NCBI RefSeq assembly: GCF_927798115.1
Contig: NZ_CAKMMG010000001.1
Coordinates: 682,001-746,000, forward strand
Reading direction: 5' to 3'
DNA: 64,000 bases
From: Paenibacillus auburnensis
Lineage (GTDB): Bacteria > Bacillota > Bacilli > Paenibacillales > Paenibacillaceae
Below the pieces are notes generated by a model, which had not been told where the DNA came from, did not search any database, and saw nothing but the letters and a program-made list of their open reading frames with translations. Every line of letters begins with the position of its first letter. Position 1 is the stretch's first letter. Position numbers and translations under genes: made by a program. Positions 7,844 to 16,409 of this stretch are shown one piece after another.

Positions 7844-8720
7844 GGACTGTAAGCAGCTTCTCCATAAAGACGCGCACAGCCATCGCAGCGGAATGTTCCT
7901 TGCGGCGGATGATTAAAAAGTCTCTCTCCGGCAGTTTCTGCCGGATCCGCAGTTCTGTAATTTCTCCGCCAGCCAGCTCTTTGCGCACAATCCAGCGCGA
8001 CATCAGGGCGATGCCAAGACCGGCGGCAACAGCTTCCTTGACGCTCTGGCTGCTGTTAAACACATATGCGCGTTTGATTGAAAGACTGCCTTCCAGCAGA
8101 AAATGATCGCTGTAGGCGCGGGTCCCGGAGCCAGGTTCACGCAGCACCCAAATCTGATTCTGCAGCATGTCCTCATCGGTGGTAAGCGCTCCGGCCAATG
8201 GATGACCGGAAGAAGCGATGATGATCATCTCATCCTTCATGTAAGGAATGATATCCAGTTCGCGGTCACTGGTTTCACCTTCAATGAATCCCATATCCAA
8301 CTGATTTCCTTTTACGGCGGCAATAATCTCCTCCGTGTTCCCGATTGTAACCTGAACATTGACCTGCGGATACTGCTTGGCGAATTCAGCCAGCCGGCCC
8401 GGCAATAGATATTCCCCGATCGTAAAGCTGGCCCCCAGGTGGAGACTGCCGGTAACTTCATCCCGCAGCAGCTGAATTTCAAGCCCGGCTTCTTCATAAT
8501 GTGCCAGGATTTGTTTCGCATGTTTATAAAGTATTGCTCCGGCTTCCGTCAGCCGTACTTCTTTCGGAGAACGGTGCAGCAGCTTGCTGCCCAGCTCATT
8601 CTCCAGGTTGCGGATATGCAGACTAACACCGGGCTGGGACAGATTCAGCAGCTCACCCGCCCGTGAGAAGTGACGCTGTTCAGCCACCGTAACGAATACC
8701 CGCATTGCATCTGTAATCAT
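7833..8720 (-). CDS. LysR-family regulator (CysL/YeiE-like)
   Basis: A 295-residue LysR protein. The N-terminal winged helix-turn-helix is typical (AEQRHFSRAGELLNLSQPGVSLHIRNLE, about residues 12-39, quoted here only as its span and key residues S-x-A and Q-P-x-S). A substrate-binding co-inducer domain fills the remainder. It is divergent from the YeiH-type transporter at 8914, the arrangement of CysL/YeiE regulators linked to sulfur metabolism. A role in activating that transporter is inferred from context. The start is ATG after TGAGGGATT. Confidence 0.87.
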   Translation of the reverse strand: MITDAMRVFVTVAEQRHFSRAGELLNLSQPGVSLHIRNLENELGSKLLHRSPKEVRLTEAGAILYKHAKQILAHYEEAGLEIQLLRDEVTGSLHLGASFTIGEYLLPGRLAEFAKQYPQVNVQVTIGNTEEIIAAVKGNQLDMGFIEGETSDRELDIIPYMKDEMIIIASSGHPLAGALTTDEDMLQNQIWVLREPGSGTRAYSDHFLLEGSLSIKRAYVFNSSQSVKEAVAAGLGIALMSRWIVRKELAGGEITELRIRQKLPERDFLIIRRKEHSAAMAVRVFMEKLLTVQKA

Positions 8721-8854
8721 AATAATCCCTCATTTATAATTTGATTTTGTTATGAAAACCACCCATAAACTTCATATTACCATAATAATTCGAGTCAATA
8801 ATAAGTTTTATTAATGATTAACATAGCAAAACGGTATTTCACTTTCCTGATGTA

Positions 8855-8869
8855 CTCACTTATAGTGAG
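8855..8869 (+). promoter_or_regulatory. Palindrome in the LysR/transporter intergenic region
   Basis: CTCACT and AGTGAG arms flank TAT. The site lies 45 nt before the transporter start, in the 193-bp divergent region where a LysR regulator would bind. An AT-rich stretch around 8790-8820 may hold the other half of the control region. Confidence 0.4.
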
Positions 8870-8913
8870 ATCAGAAGAGCCGTGAAGAGTACGGCAAACA
8901 GGGAGTGGAAGTT

Positions 8914-10014
8914 ATGCAAATTCAATCATTTCAGCAGATAAATAAACTTCAGCAGTTTAACAAGCTAGACAGGAAGTTTCTCAGAATTCGGGGATTCAGT
9001 GAAGGCCTGCTGCTTACCTTGCTGCTGGCTTTTGCGGCCAAATACATGGCTCAGCTGCCTTTTCTCAGCATAATGGGCCAGCTTGTCTTAGCGATCCTGC
9101 TGGGGATTGTGTTCCGTGCAGCGGTTGGTACACCGAAGAGGATTACTGAAGGGATCCAATTCTCCAGCAAAAGATTGCTCAGAGCAGGTATTATTCTGCT
9201 CGGCTTAAGGCTTAATATCCACGCCATCGTACAGGCGGGTCCCAAAGTGTTGGTGATAGCCGTAATCCATATCGTTATCACGCTACTTGCTGTCTACGGA
9301 CTCAGCAGATGGATGAAAATAGACCGGAGACTGGGCATCCTGACCGCCTGTGGGACTGCGATCTGCGGTGCGGCTGCTGTGGCAGCTATCTCTCCGCAGA
9401 TTAAGGCTAGTGATAATGAAACGGCAGTAAGTGCTGCAACGGTGGCGATTCTCGGCACGATTTTTACGCTAATCTATGTTGCAGCGTACCCCCTGCTTGG
9501 ACTCAGCGAAGTTGGTTACGGCATATTCGCCGGAGCAACACTCCATGAAGTCGCCCATGTCATTGCTGCTTCCGCACCAGTCGGTCAGCAGGCGGCAGAT
9601 CTGGCGGTCGTGGTAAAACTGACCCGGGTAGCGCTGCTTGCACCAGTAGCTCTGGGGTTCGGGGTTTGGGAGACCCGCAGAGAACGCAAACAAGCGGGTC
9701 AGCGTGGCGCGGGAACTGGAAGCGTGGCAGGTGAGACAGGTGCACACACGAAGCTGCCCGTCCCTTGGTTTATCGGCGGTTTTCTACTGATGAGCGGAGT
9801 GAATACCCTGGGCTGGATTCCCGAGAGGGTTACAGCAGGTTTGCTTGTGCTGGCCTATCTGCTGCTGGCAATGGCAATGGCCGGACTTGGGCTCGGTATT
9901 GATCTCAATACATTCGCAAGGCTGGGACGGAAGCCGTTTATCGCCGGTCTCGCCGGTTCGCTGCTGCTCTCAATGCTGGGGTTTCTGCTCATACATGTTA
10001 TGGGTCTTGCCTGA
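8914..10014 (+). CDS. YeiH-family putative sulfate exporter
   Basis: A 366-residue integral membrane protein of the UPF0324/YeiH family with about ten hydrophobic segments. Recognisable features are LLRAGIILLGLRL, the conserved TACGTAICGAAAVAAISP region, ATVAILGTIFTL, and GATLHEVAHVIAA. Family members are annotated as putative sulfate exporters; the transported species is not proven. ATG at 8914 follows GGGAG with good spacing and is preferred to GTG at 8905. A hydrophilic insertion rich in Gly/Arg/Lys lies near residue 260. Divergent from the LysR gene. Confidence 0.85.
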   Translation: MQIQSFQQINKLQQFNKLDRKFLRIRGFSEGLLLTLLLAFAAKYMAQLPFLSIMGQLVLAILLGIVFRAAVGTPKRITEGIQFSSKRLLRAGIILLGLRLNIHAIVQAGPKVLVIAVIHIVITLLAVYGLSRWMKIDRRLGILTACGTAICGAAAVAAISPQIKASDNETAVSAATVAILGTIFTLIYVAAYPLLGLSEVGYGIFAGATLHEVAHVIAASAPVGQQAADLAVVVKLTRVALLAPVALGFGVWETRRERKQAGQRGAGTGSVAGETGAHTKLPVPWFIGGFLLMSGVNTLGWIPERVTAGLLVLAYLLLAMAMAGLGLGIDLNTFARLGRKPFIAGLAGSLLLSMLGFLLIHVMGLA

Positions 10015-10026
10015 AGCTGACTGTTG

Positions 10027-10854
10027 TTATCTGGTACTGCTGCGGTAAGCGGACGGAGAGACACCGGTGGTTTTCTTGAACACCTTGGAGAAGTGGGCCA
10101 ATTCCATGCCTACCTGCTCAGCGATATCGCTGATGCTGAACTTGGAGCCCGATAGCAGCCGTTTAGCCAGCTCCATCCGCTTGAGCTGCACATATTGCAT
10201 CGGCGGCATGCCCATGAATTTCTTGAAGTAAGGAATGAAATAATTCGGGTGAAGATGCACAAGCTCGGCCAGTTCCTCTACCTCCATAGGTACATTCAGG
10301 CGTTCATCAATATAACCCAGGACATTAGCAAGTTTACCCTGGTCACCGGTATGCGCCAGATCATCGAGAAAATTGGCATACCCCCCGCCCTCCAGGCAGA
10401 GTGCAAGTAATTGAAGCAGACTCGCCTGTCTCCGCAAGGTAGAGAGAAAGCTGTCATCCTCAAACAAAGCGATCAGCTCATTAAAAATAGCCCGCACAGC
10501 ATCCGGATCAGCAACTTCGCTGATATAAAGCTTGCCTGCACTATGGAACAAAGGCCATTCCCCGATCTGCGCATCGAAATGACAATAATAGCGGATATAA
10601 GGATTACGGGGAGAGGTCATGGTTGTTTGGGTTGTCCCCGCCGGCATAATCATCAAATGCCCGGCATGCGGATAATGGGTTTCTCCGTTAATAATTACCT
10701 TGCCTTCTCCGCTGTCAATGAAATACAGCCGGTTAAAGGAAGGCGTCTCCTTGTTCCGGTCCCAGCCGGGGTATTTACTGCTCAGCTGGGCATGGGTGAC
10801 TCTGACCGTCAGATTCTGCAGCAGCCGTCCGGTCAGATTACCGGGATGGTTCAT
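10027..10854 (-). CDS. AraC-family transcriptional regulator
   Basis: A 275-residue regulator with an N-terminal cupin-type ligand domain (GEGKVIINGETHYPHAGHL around residues 50-70) and a C-terminal double helix-turn-helix of the AraC/XylS type. Recognisable elements are VHLHPNYFIPYFKKFMGMPP and the closing HFSKVFKKTTGVSPSAYR. It lies upstream of, and divergent from, three Gfo/Idh/MocA oxidoreductases and a sugar isomerase, so it probably controls that sugar operon. ATG follows GGAGGAGG-type SD. Its end nearly abuts the YeiH-type gene (13 nt). Confidence 0.9.
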   Translation of the reverse strand: MNHPGNLTGRLLQNLTVRVTHAQLSSKYPGWDRNKETPSFNRLYFIDSGEGKVIINGETHYPHAGHLMIMPAGTTQTTMTSPRNPYIRYYCHFDAQIGEWPLFHSAGKLYISEVADPDAVRAIFNELIALFEDDSFLSTLRRQASLLQLLALCLEGGGYANFLDDLAHTGDQGKLANVLGYIDERLNVPMEVEELAELVHLHPNYFIPYFKKFMGMPPMQYVQLKRMELAKRLLSGSKFSISDIAEQVGMELAHFSKVFKKTTGVSPSAYRSSTR

Positions 10855-10926
10855 GTGTCATTCCTCCTCCCTAAGGTCAGCTATATAAGCGAGGTAGTAG
10901 TCTACCTAATAGGCGGAAGCAGCGGA

Positions 10927-11046
10927 GGGGAAGTTTGGAACTGTAGGAGCGATAGCGTCCGCCTTTAGGTTTGGATTTCTACCGCGATAAGCGGTTCAAA
11001 TCAAGAAATCCAAACCTAACAGCGGCCGGAAGTCCAAACATTCCCC
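10927..11046. repeat. Intergenic imperfect palindromic repeat element (~120 bp)
   Basis: Nested inverted repeats. Outer arms GGGGAAGTTTGGA (10927-10939) and TCCAAACATTCCCC (11033-11046) pair with one bulge. Inner arms at 10965-10980 and 11004-11019 pair perfectly over 16 bp (TTAGGTTTGGATTTCT). Smaller hairpins sit between them: GGAGC/GCGTCC at 10946-10960, CCGC/GCGG at 10982-10994, and CGGCCG at 11022-11027. The shape is cloverleaf-like. I recall very similar sequences scattered between genes in Paenibacillus, so it is probably a dispersed miniature repeat. No coding capacity is evident. Confidence 0.7.
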
Positions 11047-11094
11047 GCAGTTGCGTATGGCCGGTTAGTAGTTATAGCTTGTATATCATGACCA

Positions 11095-11108
11095 TTATAC
11101 CGCTTTCA
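11095..11108 (-). promoter_or_regulatory. Near-consensus cre (CcpA) site
   Basis: The minus-strand reading TGAAAGCGGTATAA differs from the cre consensus TGNAANCGNWNNCA at one position. It lies between the AraC gene and the sugar operon, where catabolite repression would make sense. Confidence 0.35.
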
Positions 11109-11220
11109 TTTGTTCAATACATCTTAATTATATACAAAAACACCTTAATTCCGCTCATGTTCATCACCGGGGATTAGGGTTATTCTCATTTCATAAACAT
11201 TTACAGGAGTGATCCGAATA

Positions 11221-12384
11221 ATGAAGAAGGTCCGATTTGGAATTATCGGTGTTGGCAACATGGGCCGGGCCCATGCCCATAGCCTGCTGAAAGAGGTAAA
11301 AGGAGCTGAATTAACAGCCGTCTGTGATATTAGTCCTGAGCGTCTGGAGTGGGCGGCTGAGGAGTTGCCTGAGCATGTACAGCGGTTTAGCAGCAGTGAG
11401 GAGCTGTTCGAATCAGGGTGTGTCGATGCGGTCTTAATCTCTACCCCGCACTATGATCATCCCGTGCTCGCTATTCAGGCTTTTAAACACGGCTTACATG
11501 TGCTGATCGAAAAGCCGGCTGGTGTATACACGAAGGCCGTCCAGGAAATGAACGATGCTGCCGCACAGAGTGACCGCATATTCGGCATTATGTACAACCA
11601 GCGGACGAATCCGCTCTATCAGAAGCTGAGAGAGCTGATCCAATCAGGCGAGCTTGGTGAGATCCGCCGCACGAACTGGATCATCACGAACTGGTACCGT
11701 TCACAGAGCTATTACAACTCCGGCGGCTGGCGTGCCACCTGGGCGGGAGAAGGCGGCGGTGTGCTGTTGAACCAGGACCCCCATCAGCTGGATCTCTGGC
11801 AGTGGACAACCGGGATGATGCCGAAGCGTGTAAGGGCTTTTTGCCATTTCGGCAAGTATCGCAACATTGAAGTGGAGGATGATGTAACCGCCTATGTCGA
11901 GTATGAGAATGGGGCAACCGGCCTGTTCATAACTACGACAGGGGAAGCGCCGGGAACGAACCGTTTTGAGATTACCGGAGACAACGGAAAAATCGTCGTA
12001 GAAGACGGGAAGCTGACCTTCTGGCGGCTGCGTACACCGGAGCCGGAGTTCAATGCCGCCTATACCGGAGGATTCGGACAACCGGAATGTTGGAAATGCG
12101 AAATCCCGGTAGAGATAGGAAGCGGTGAGCAGCATGTAGGTATTTTGCGCAACTTCACAAATGCGATTCTCACGGGTGAATCCCTTATAGCACCAGGTGA
12201 AGAGGGGATACATGGTCTGACGCTTTCCAATGCCATGTATCTGTCGGCCTGGACAGACAACTGGGTAGACCTGCCGATCGATGCAGACTTGTTCTATGAA
12301 CAGCTTATGGAGAAAGTTCAGAACTCCACCTTCCGCAAAGAGGCTGCTGGTCCCCGGACACTGGATGTATCAGGAACACATTAG
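11221..12384 (+). CDS. Gfo/Idh/MocA-family oxidoreductase (1)
   Basis: A 387-residue NAD(P)-dependent sugar or inositol dehydrogenase-type protein. It has an N-terminal Rossmann domain (GIIGVGNMGRAHAHSL, residues ~7-22), the EKPAG signature near residue 97 with the catalytic-type Lys, and a C-terminal alpha/beta domain with GGGVLLNQDPHQLDLWQW, where the D-x2-H motif supplies active-site residues. The substrate is unknown. First gene of a four-gene co-directional group (11221-15375). ATG at 11221 is chosen over an in-frame GTG at 11209 that overlaps the AGGAG sequence. Confidence 0.88.
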   Translation: MKKVRFGIIGVGNMGRAHAHSLLKEVKGAELTAVCDISPERLEWAAEELPEHVQRFSSSEELFESGCVDAVLISTPHYDHPVLAIQAFKHGLHVLIEKPAGVYTKAVQEMNDAAAQSDRIFGIMYNQRTNPLYQKLRELIQSGELGEIRRTNWIITNWYRSQSYYNSGGWRATWAGEGGGVLLNQDPHQLDLWQWTTGMMPKRVRAFCHFGKYRNIEVEDDVTAYVEYENGATGLFITTTGEAPGTNRFEITGDNGKIVVEDGKLTFWRLRTPEPEFNAAYTGGFGQPECWKCEIPVEIGSGEQHVGILRNFTNAILTGESLIAPGEEGIHGLTLSNAMYLSAWTDNWVDLPIDADLFYEQLMEKVQNSTFRKEAAGPRTLDVSGTH

Positions 12385-12431
12385 CTGCATTCAGCTGATT
12401 TTAAAAACCTATTAAGGAGTGACTCCGCTGC

Positions 12432-13196
12432 ATGAAACAGACAACGATCGCCGCACAAATGTACACCTTGCGAGAATTTACCCAAACCCCGGAGGGTTTA
12501 CGGGAAGCTTTTCAGAAACTGAAAGATATCGGCTATCAAGCTGTGCAGATTTCCGGGATTGGCAAGATTGATCCTCAGCTGGTCAAACAATATGCCGATG
12601 AGGCAGGGCTTGTGATCTGTGCGACCCATGTATCCTGGGACCGGCTGGTGAATGATCTGGAAGCACTCGCTGCTGAACATAAGCTGTGGAATTGCAAATA
12701 CATCGGCCTCGGAGCTCTGCCCGTTGAATATCAGAACAGTCTGGAAGGCTACCGCACTTTCGCGCGGCTGGCTTCAGATATTGCCCGTACGCTGCAACAA
12801 GAGCATGGCTTGCAATTCATCTATCATAATCATGATTTTGAATTTGAACGCGTAGACGGAGTTCCTGGCGTCGAGGTGCTGCTGAAGGAAAGTGACGTTA
12901 ATGCACTCGGCTTTGAGCTGGATTTGTACTGGGTACAGGCTGGCGGGGGAAGTCCGGTAGACTGGATCCGTAAGGTGCAGGGTAGGATGCAGGTGGTGCA
13001 TCTGAAAGATATGGCGGTTGTGGATCGAAAACAGGTGTTTGCCGAAATAGGTGAAGGAAATATGAACTATGAAGACATTATCAAAGCCTGCCGTGAGACC
13101 GGTGTGGAGTGGTATGTTGTGGAACAGGATGTCTGCCGCCGTAATCCGTTTGAGAGCCTGGCTATCAGTCTGAACTATTTACAGAAGCTGTTATAG
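12432..13196 (+). CDS. Sugar phosphate isomerase/epimerase (xylose isomerase-like TIM barrel)
   Basis: A 254-residue AP-endonuclease-2/IolE-type TIM barrel. Metal-site features are visible: YHNHDFEFE (residues ~134-142), ELDLYWVQAGG, VVHLKDMA and EIGEGNMNYEDI near the C-terminus with VEQD. Enzymes of this type interconvert keto sugars or dehydrate inosose, often beside Gfo/Idh dehydrogenases that make the keto intermediate. It sits between two such dehydrogenases. ATG follows AAGGAGTGA. The exact reaction cannot be assigned. Confidence 0.87.
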   Translation: MKQTTIAAQMYTLREFTQTPEGLREAFQKLKDIGYQAVQISGIGKIDPQLVKQYADEAGLVICATHVSWDRLVNDLEALAAEHKLWNCKYIGLGALPVEYQNSLEGYRTFARLASDIARTLQQEHGLQFIYHNHDFEFERVDGVPGVEVLLKESDVNALGFELDLYWVQAGGGSPVDWIRKVQGRMQVVHLKDMAVVDRKQVFAEIGEGNMNYEDIIKACRETGVEWYVVEQDVCRRNPFESLAISLNYLQKLL

Positions 13197-13215
13197 TCTG
13201 AGGAGGATAAGAAGC

Positions 13216-14304
13216 ATGAACCGGAAAAATGGGATGCTGTACGCACCTACGCATGAAGCGCGGCCGGTGGTGGGGCCGGGAGAATTCACATTTGCAGCGA
13301 TTGCATTGGATCACGGTCACATCTATGGGATGTGTAACGGGCTTGTGGAAGCAGGCGCGATATTGAAATGGGTCTACGATCCAGATGAGGCCAAGGTCAA
13401 AGCCTTCACCGCCGTCTATCCGGGAGTCAGAGCCGCCCGCAGTGCTGAAGAAATTCTGGAGGACCCTGTAGTCCGGCTGGTTGCTGCGGCGGCTATTCCC
13501 TCGGAGCGGGCAGGTCTGGGTCTTAGGGTCATGGCGCACGGGAAGGATTATTTTACGGACAAAACACCGTTCACCTCGCTTGCCCAGCTGGCAGATGTGC
13601 GGCTTCAGGCGGCTGAGACCAAGCGCAAATACATGACTTATTTCAGCGAACGGCTGCATGTAGAAAGTGCAGTTTACGCCGGACATCTGGTGGAGCAGGG
13701 GGCGATCGGCCGAGTCCTTCAAGTGATCGGCATGGGCCCGCACCGCCTGAATGCGGCAAGCCGGCCGGATTGGTTCTTCAAGCGTGAGAACTACGGCGGC
13801 ATTCTGTGCGACATCGGGAGCCATCAGATCGAGCAGTTTCTCTTTTACGCGGGCTGCCGCGATGCTAAGGTGCTGCACAGTAAAGTTGCCAATTATAATA
13901 ATGCTGCTTACCCTGAGCTTGAAGATTTTGGCGATGCTACGCTCGTCGGGGACAACGGGGCTACGCAGTATTTTCGCGTGGACTGGTTTACGCCGGAGGG
14001 ACTCGGAACATGGGGGGACGGCCGGACGATTATTATGGGGACCGAAGGTTATATTGAGCTGCGCAAATACAGTGATATTGCGCGTTCCGAAGCCAAAGAT
14101 CATGTCTACTGGGTAGACGGACAGGGCGAGCATTATGAGCATGTTGCAGGCAAAGTGGGCTATCCCTTCTTCGGAGAACTGATCCTGGATTGTCTACAGC
14201 GGAGCGAGCTGGCGATGACCCAGGAGCATGTCTTCAAAGCAGCAGAGCTGTGTCTGATAGCACAGGCTGAAGCCATGAATCTTACACCGGATACCCTTAA
14301 ATAA
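13216..14304 (+). CDS. Gfo/Idh/MocA-family oxidoreductase (2), divergent type
   Basis: A 362-residue Gfo/Idh/MocA protein with an atypical N-terminus. The nucleotide-binding strand region reads AAIALDHGHIYGMCNGLVEAG rather than G-x-G-x2-G, and the EKP signature is replaced by DKTPF near residue 117. The C-terminal GGILCDIGSHQIEQFLFYAG supplies D-x3-H. Such variants occur in sugar catabolic clusters and may act on a different substrate from their neighbours. A GAGGAGG-type SD precedes ATG; 19 nt separate it from the isomerase. Confidence 0.84.
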   Translation: MNRKNGMLYAPTHEARPVVGPGEFTFAAIALDHGHIYGMCNGLVEAGAILKWVYDPDEAKVKAFTAVYPGVRAARSAEEILEDPVVRLVAAAAIPSERAGLGLRVMAHGKDYFTDKTPFTSLAQLADVRLQAAETKRKYMTYFSERLHVESAVYAGHLVEQGAIGRVLQVIGMGPHRLNAASRPDWFFKRENYGGILCDIGSHQIEQFLFYAGCRDAKVLHSKVANYNNAAYPELEDFGDATLVGDNGATQYFRVDWFTPEGLGTWGDGRTIIMGTEGYIELRKYSDIARSEAKDHVYWVDGQGEHYEHVAGKVGYPFFGELILDCLQRSELAMTQEHVFKAAELCLIAQAEAMNLTPDTLK

Positions 14305-14340
14305 ATAGCGGAAGCGCATTACGAACGGATGGTGTTAACA

Positions 14341-15375
14341 ATGACTACACTTGGGGCAGCCATTATCGGCTGCGGAGCCATTGCTCCGCTTCATGCGAAG
14401 GCGATTGCCTCTATGGAAGGTACACAGCTCCTGGCCGCAGCGGATAGTGATGCTGATCAGGCAAATGCCTTCGGAGAGCAGTACGGCTGCGGGGTTGTGC
14501 GGGACTACCGTGAGCTTTTGGGCAGAACAGATATTGATATTGTGCATTTGTGTACGCCCCATTACCTGCATGCACAGATGGCTATTGATTTCCTGAACGC
14601 CGGCAAACATGTCTTAACTGAAAAACCGCTGGCCATCGATGTACCTTCTGCACGGCGGATGCTGGAAGCGGCTGATCATAGCAAGGGACAGCTTGGCATC
14701 GTATACCAAAACCGCTATAATGAGCCTTCCATTCAGATCAGGCAGACCATAGATCATGGGACGCTTGGGAGTCTGCTCTGTATGAAGGGCGTAGTTACTT
14801 GGAACCGCAGTGAGCATTACTATACGGAGAGCGGCTGGAGGGGGAAGTGGGCGACCGAAGGCGGTGGCGTACTGATTAATCAGACCATTCATACTCTGGA
14901 TCTGCTGCAGTGGTTCGGAGGTGAGATTTCCTCTGTCAGCGGCAGTGTAAGCACGGATGTGCTGGAGGGAATCATCGAGGTGGAGGACAGTGCCCATGCC
15001 TGCATCACTTTTAGTAACAAGGTGCGGGGGCTTTTTTATGGCACCAATGCTTACTCGGTCAATTCACCCGTAGAGCTGGAGCTGGTGTTTGAATATGGAA
15101 CCCTGCTGCAGCGCCGGGATTGTCTTTATTTATGGAAAGACGGACGTGAGGAGCTTCTATGTGAGCCCGGTACAGCAGCTACCGGTGGTAAATCGTACTG
15201 GGGGACAGGACATCAGCGGTTAATCCATGATTTCTATGACCATATCCGGGAGGGACGGGAGTTCTGGCTGAACGGCCGGGAAGGAATAAAAGCACTTGAA
15301 ATCATCGCCGGCATCTATAGTTCATCAGGAAACCAAAGGGTTCCGGCATCAGCTAATGGACTCCGCTCAAATTGA
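14341..15375 (+). CDS. Gfo/Idh/MocA-family oxidoreductase (3)
   Basis: A 344-residue (or 348 if ATG 14329 is used) oxidoreductase. The Rossmann motif is AAIIGCGAIAPLHAKAI, the signature EKPLAIDV lies near residue 95, and GGGVLINQTIHTLDLLQWFGG is the C-terminal active-site segment. It is the closest of the three to standard Gfo/Idh enzymes. Neither candidate start has a strong SD; GGATGG before 14341 is slightly better placed. Last gene of the sugar group. No transporter gene is in the cluster, so uptake must be encoded elsewhere. Confidence 0.87.
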   Translation: MTTLGAAIIGCGAIAPLHAKAIASMEGTQLLAAADSDADQANAFGEQYGCGVVRDYRELLGRTDIDIVHLCTPHYLHAQMAIDFLNAGKHVLTEKPLAIDVPSARRMLEAADHSKGQLGIVYQNRYNEPSIQIRQTIDHGTLGSLLCMKGVVTWNRSEHYYTESGWRGKWATEGGGVLINQTIHTLDLLQWFGGEISSVSGSVSTDVLEGIIEVEDSAHACITFSNKVRGLFYGTNAYSVNSPVELELVFEYGTLLQRRDCLYLWKDGREELLCEPGTAATGGKSYWGTGHQRLIHDFYDHIREGREFWLNGREGIKALEIIAGIYSSSGNQRVPASANGLRSN

Positions 15376-15454
15376 CTTTATGGACATTTAGCCTTATCTT
15401 CATATCATGCGTTTTGTTTTTATACGATGATAGACAGAGAGAGGGAATTGAGTG

Positions 15455-15967
15455 ATGGAACAGGCGATGTTTGCTGGGGGCTGCTTCTGGTGCATGGTCA
15501 CTCCGTTTGAGGAGCTGCCGGGTATACACGGGATTGTGTCCGGCTATGCAGGAGGTACAATCGAGAATCCGACCTACGAACAGGTCAAGACTGGAACAAC
15601 CGGACATTTCGAAGTTGTACAGATCACTTTTGATCCGGAAGTATTTCCATATGAGAGGCTGCTGGAGCTCTTCTGGCCGCAGATTGATCCGACTGACGAT
15701 GGAGGACAATTTCAGGACCGGGGAAGCCAGTACCGTACAGCGGTGTTTTATTATAACGAAAATCAGCGTTTAGCGGCCTTGGCTTCCAGGGAGCAGGTTG
15801 CGGCCAGCGGCAGATTCGAAGGTCCAGTCGTGACGGAAATTCTGCCTGCGCCAGTCTTCTACCGGGCTGAAGAATATCATCAGGATTACCATAAAAAGAA
15901 TCCGAAGCATTACAAAGAGGACCGTGAACAGTCCGGCCGTGATACGTTTATTTCGAAGCACTGGTAA
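15455..15967 (+). CDS. msrA: Peptide methionine sulfoxide reductase MsrA
   Basis: A 170-residue MsrA that reduces methionine-S-sulfoxide in proteins or free Met. The catalytic motif GGCFWC lies at residues ~8-13, followed by the typical VVSGYAGG-like segment (GIVSGYAGGTIENPTYEQV), GHFEVVQITFDP, and YHQDYHKKNP near the C-terminus. The domain is complete without a fused MsrB. ATG at 15455 immediately follows an in-frame GTG; SD GAGGG lies upstream. It appears to be expressed alone. Confidence 0.93.
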   Translation: MEQAMFAGGCFWCMVTPFEELPGIHGIVSGYAGGTIENPTYEQVKTGTTGHFEVVQITFDPEVFPYERLLELFWPQIDPTDDGGQFQDRGSQYRTAVFYYNENQRLAALASREQVAASGRFEGPVVTEILPAPVFYRAEEYHQDYHKKNPKHYKEDREQSGRDTFISKHW

Positions 15968-16284
15968 AAATAAAATTTGTCTTGAAGACTCTTCAACGAA
16001 ATCAGTATTCGCCCTTTTGAGAATTTAGAGGGAAAAACGCCTGCTAATTATGAATGAAATGTCTTTATTTTGGGGTTAGAGGGAAATTATCCCTGTAATC
16101 TTCTCTCTACATGCTTCAAAAGGGAATCTCTCCAAGAGTAGCGGGCATATTTCCCACTAATTTCTTAAATGGTACGTCGGTCATAGAAATAGAAGGAGAG
16201 AATCCCTTTATTGGGATGAAAATAACTTTTTCTTATTTCCGTCCACTGTCAAGCACTAATGTGAGTGTTGAGCCATCTTGAAAA
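15968..16284. other. Non-coding AT-rich intergenic stretch
   Basis: Over 300 bases between msrA and the MaoC-like gene with no credible ORF. It contains two copies of TTAGAGGGAAA (16025-16035 and 16076-16086), 51 bp apart and followed by loosely similar sequence. I see no gene or clear RNA. Confidence 0.5.
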
Positions 16285-16324
16285 GCCTTATATCTCTTGA
16301 TTTCAGGAGAATTAAGGCCTTTTT
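16285..16324 (+). terminator. Terminator-like hairpin before the MaoC-like gene
   Basis: GCCTTA (16285-16290) pairs with TAAGGC (16313-16318), with an inner TCTC/GGAGA pairing, followed by a CTTTTT tract. Confidence 0.55.
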
Positions 16325-16409
16325 CACTATTTGGAGGATTCGCTTGATTCATTCTATCAAATTGCACTAATATGAAGTTCATATACCATTACAACTATGA
16401 GGTGAATCC

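Noticed and set aside
10015..10026. Possible terminator between yeiH-like and araC-like genes
   Set aside because: Only 12 nt separate the stops and no stem-T structure is visible.
10411..10968. A 185-codon plus-strand frame
   Set aside because: Antisense shadow of the AraC gene that runs into the repeat element; no family resemblance.
13165..14142. A 325-codon open frame on the minus strand
   Set aside because: It is fully antisense to the better-supported Gfo/Idh/MocA gene at 13216-14304, has no RBS, and encodes no recognisable motif.
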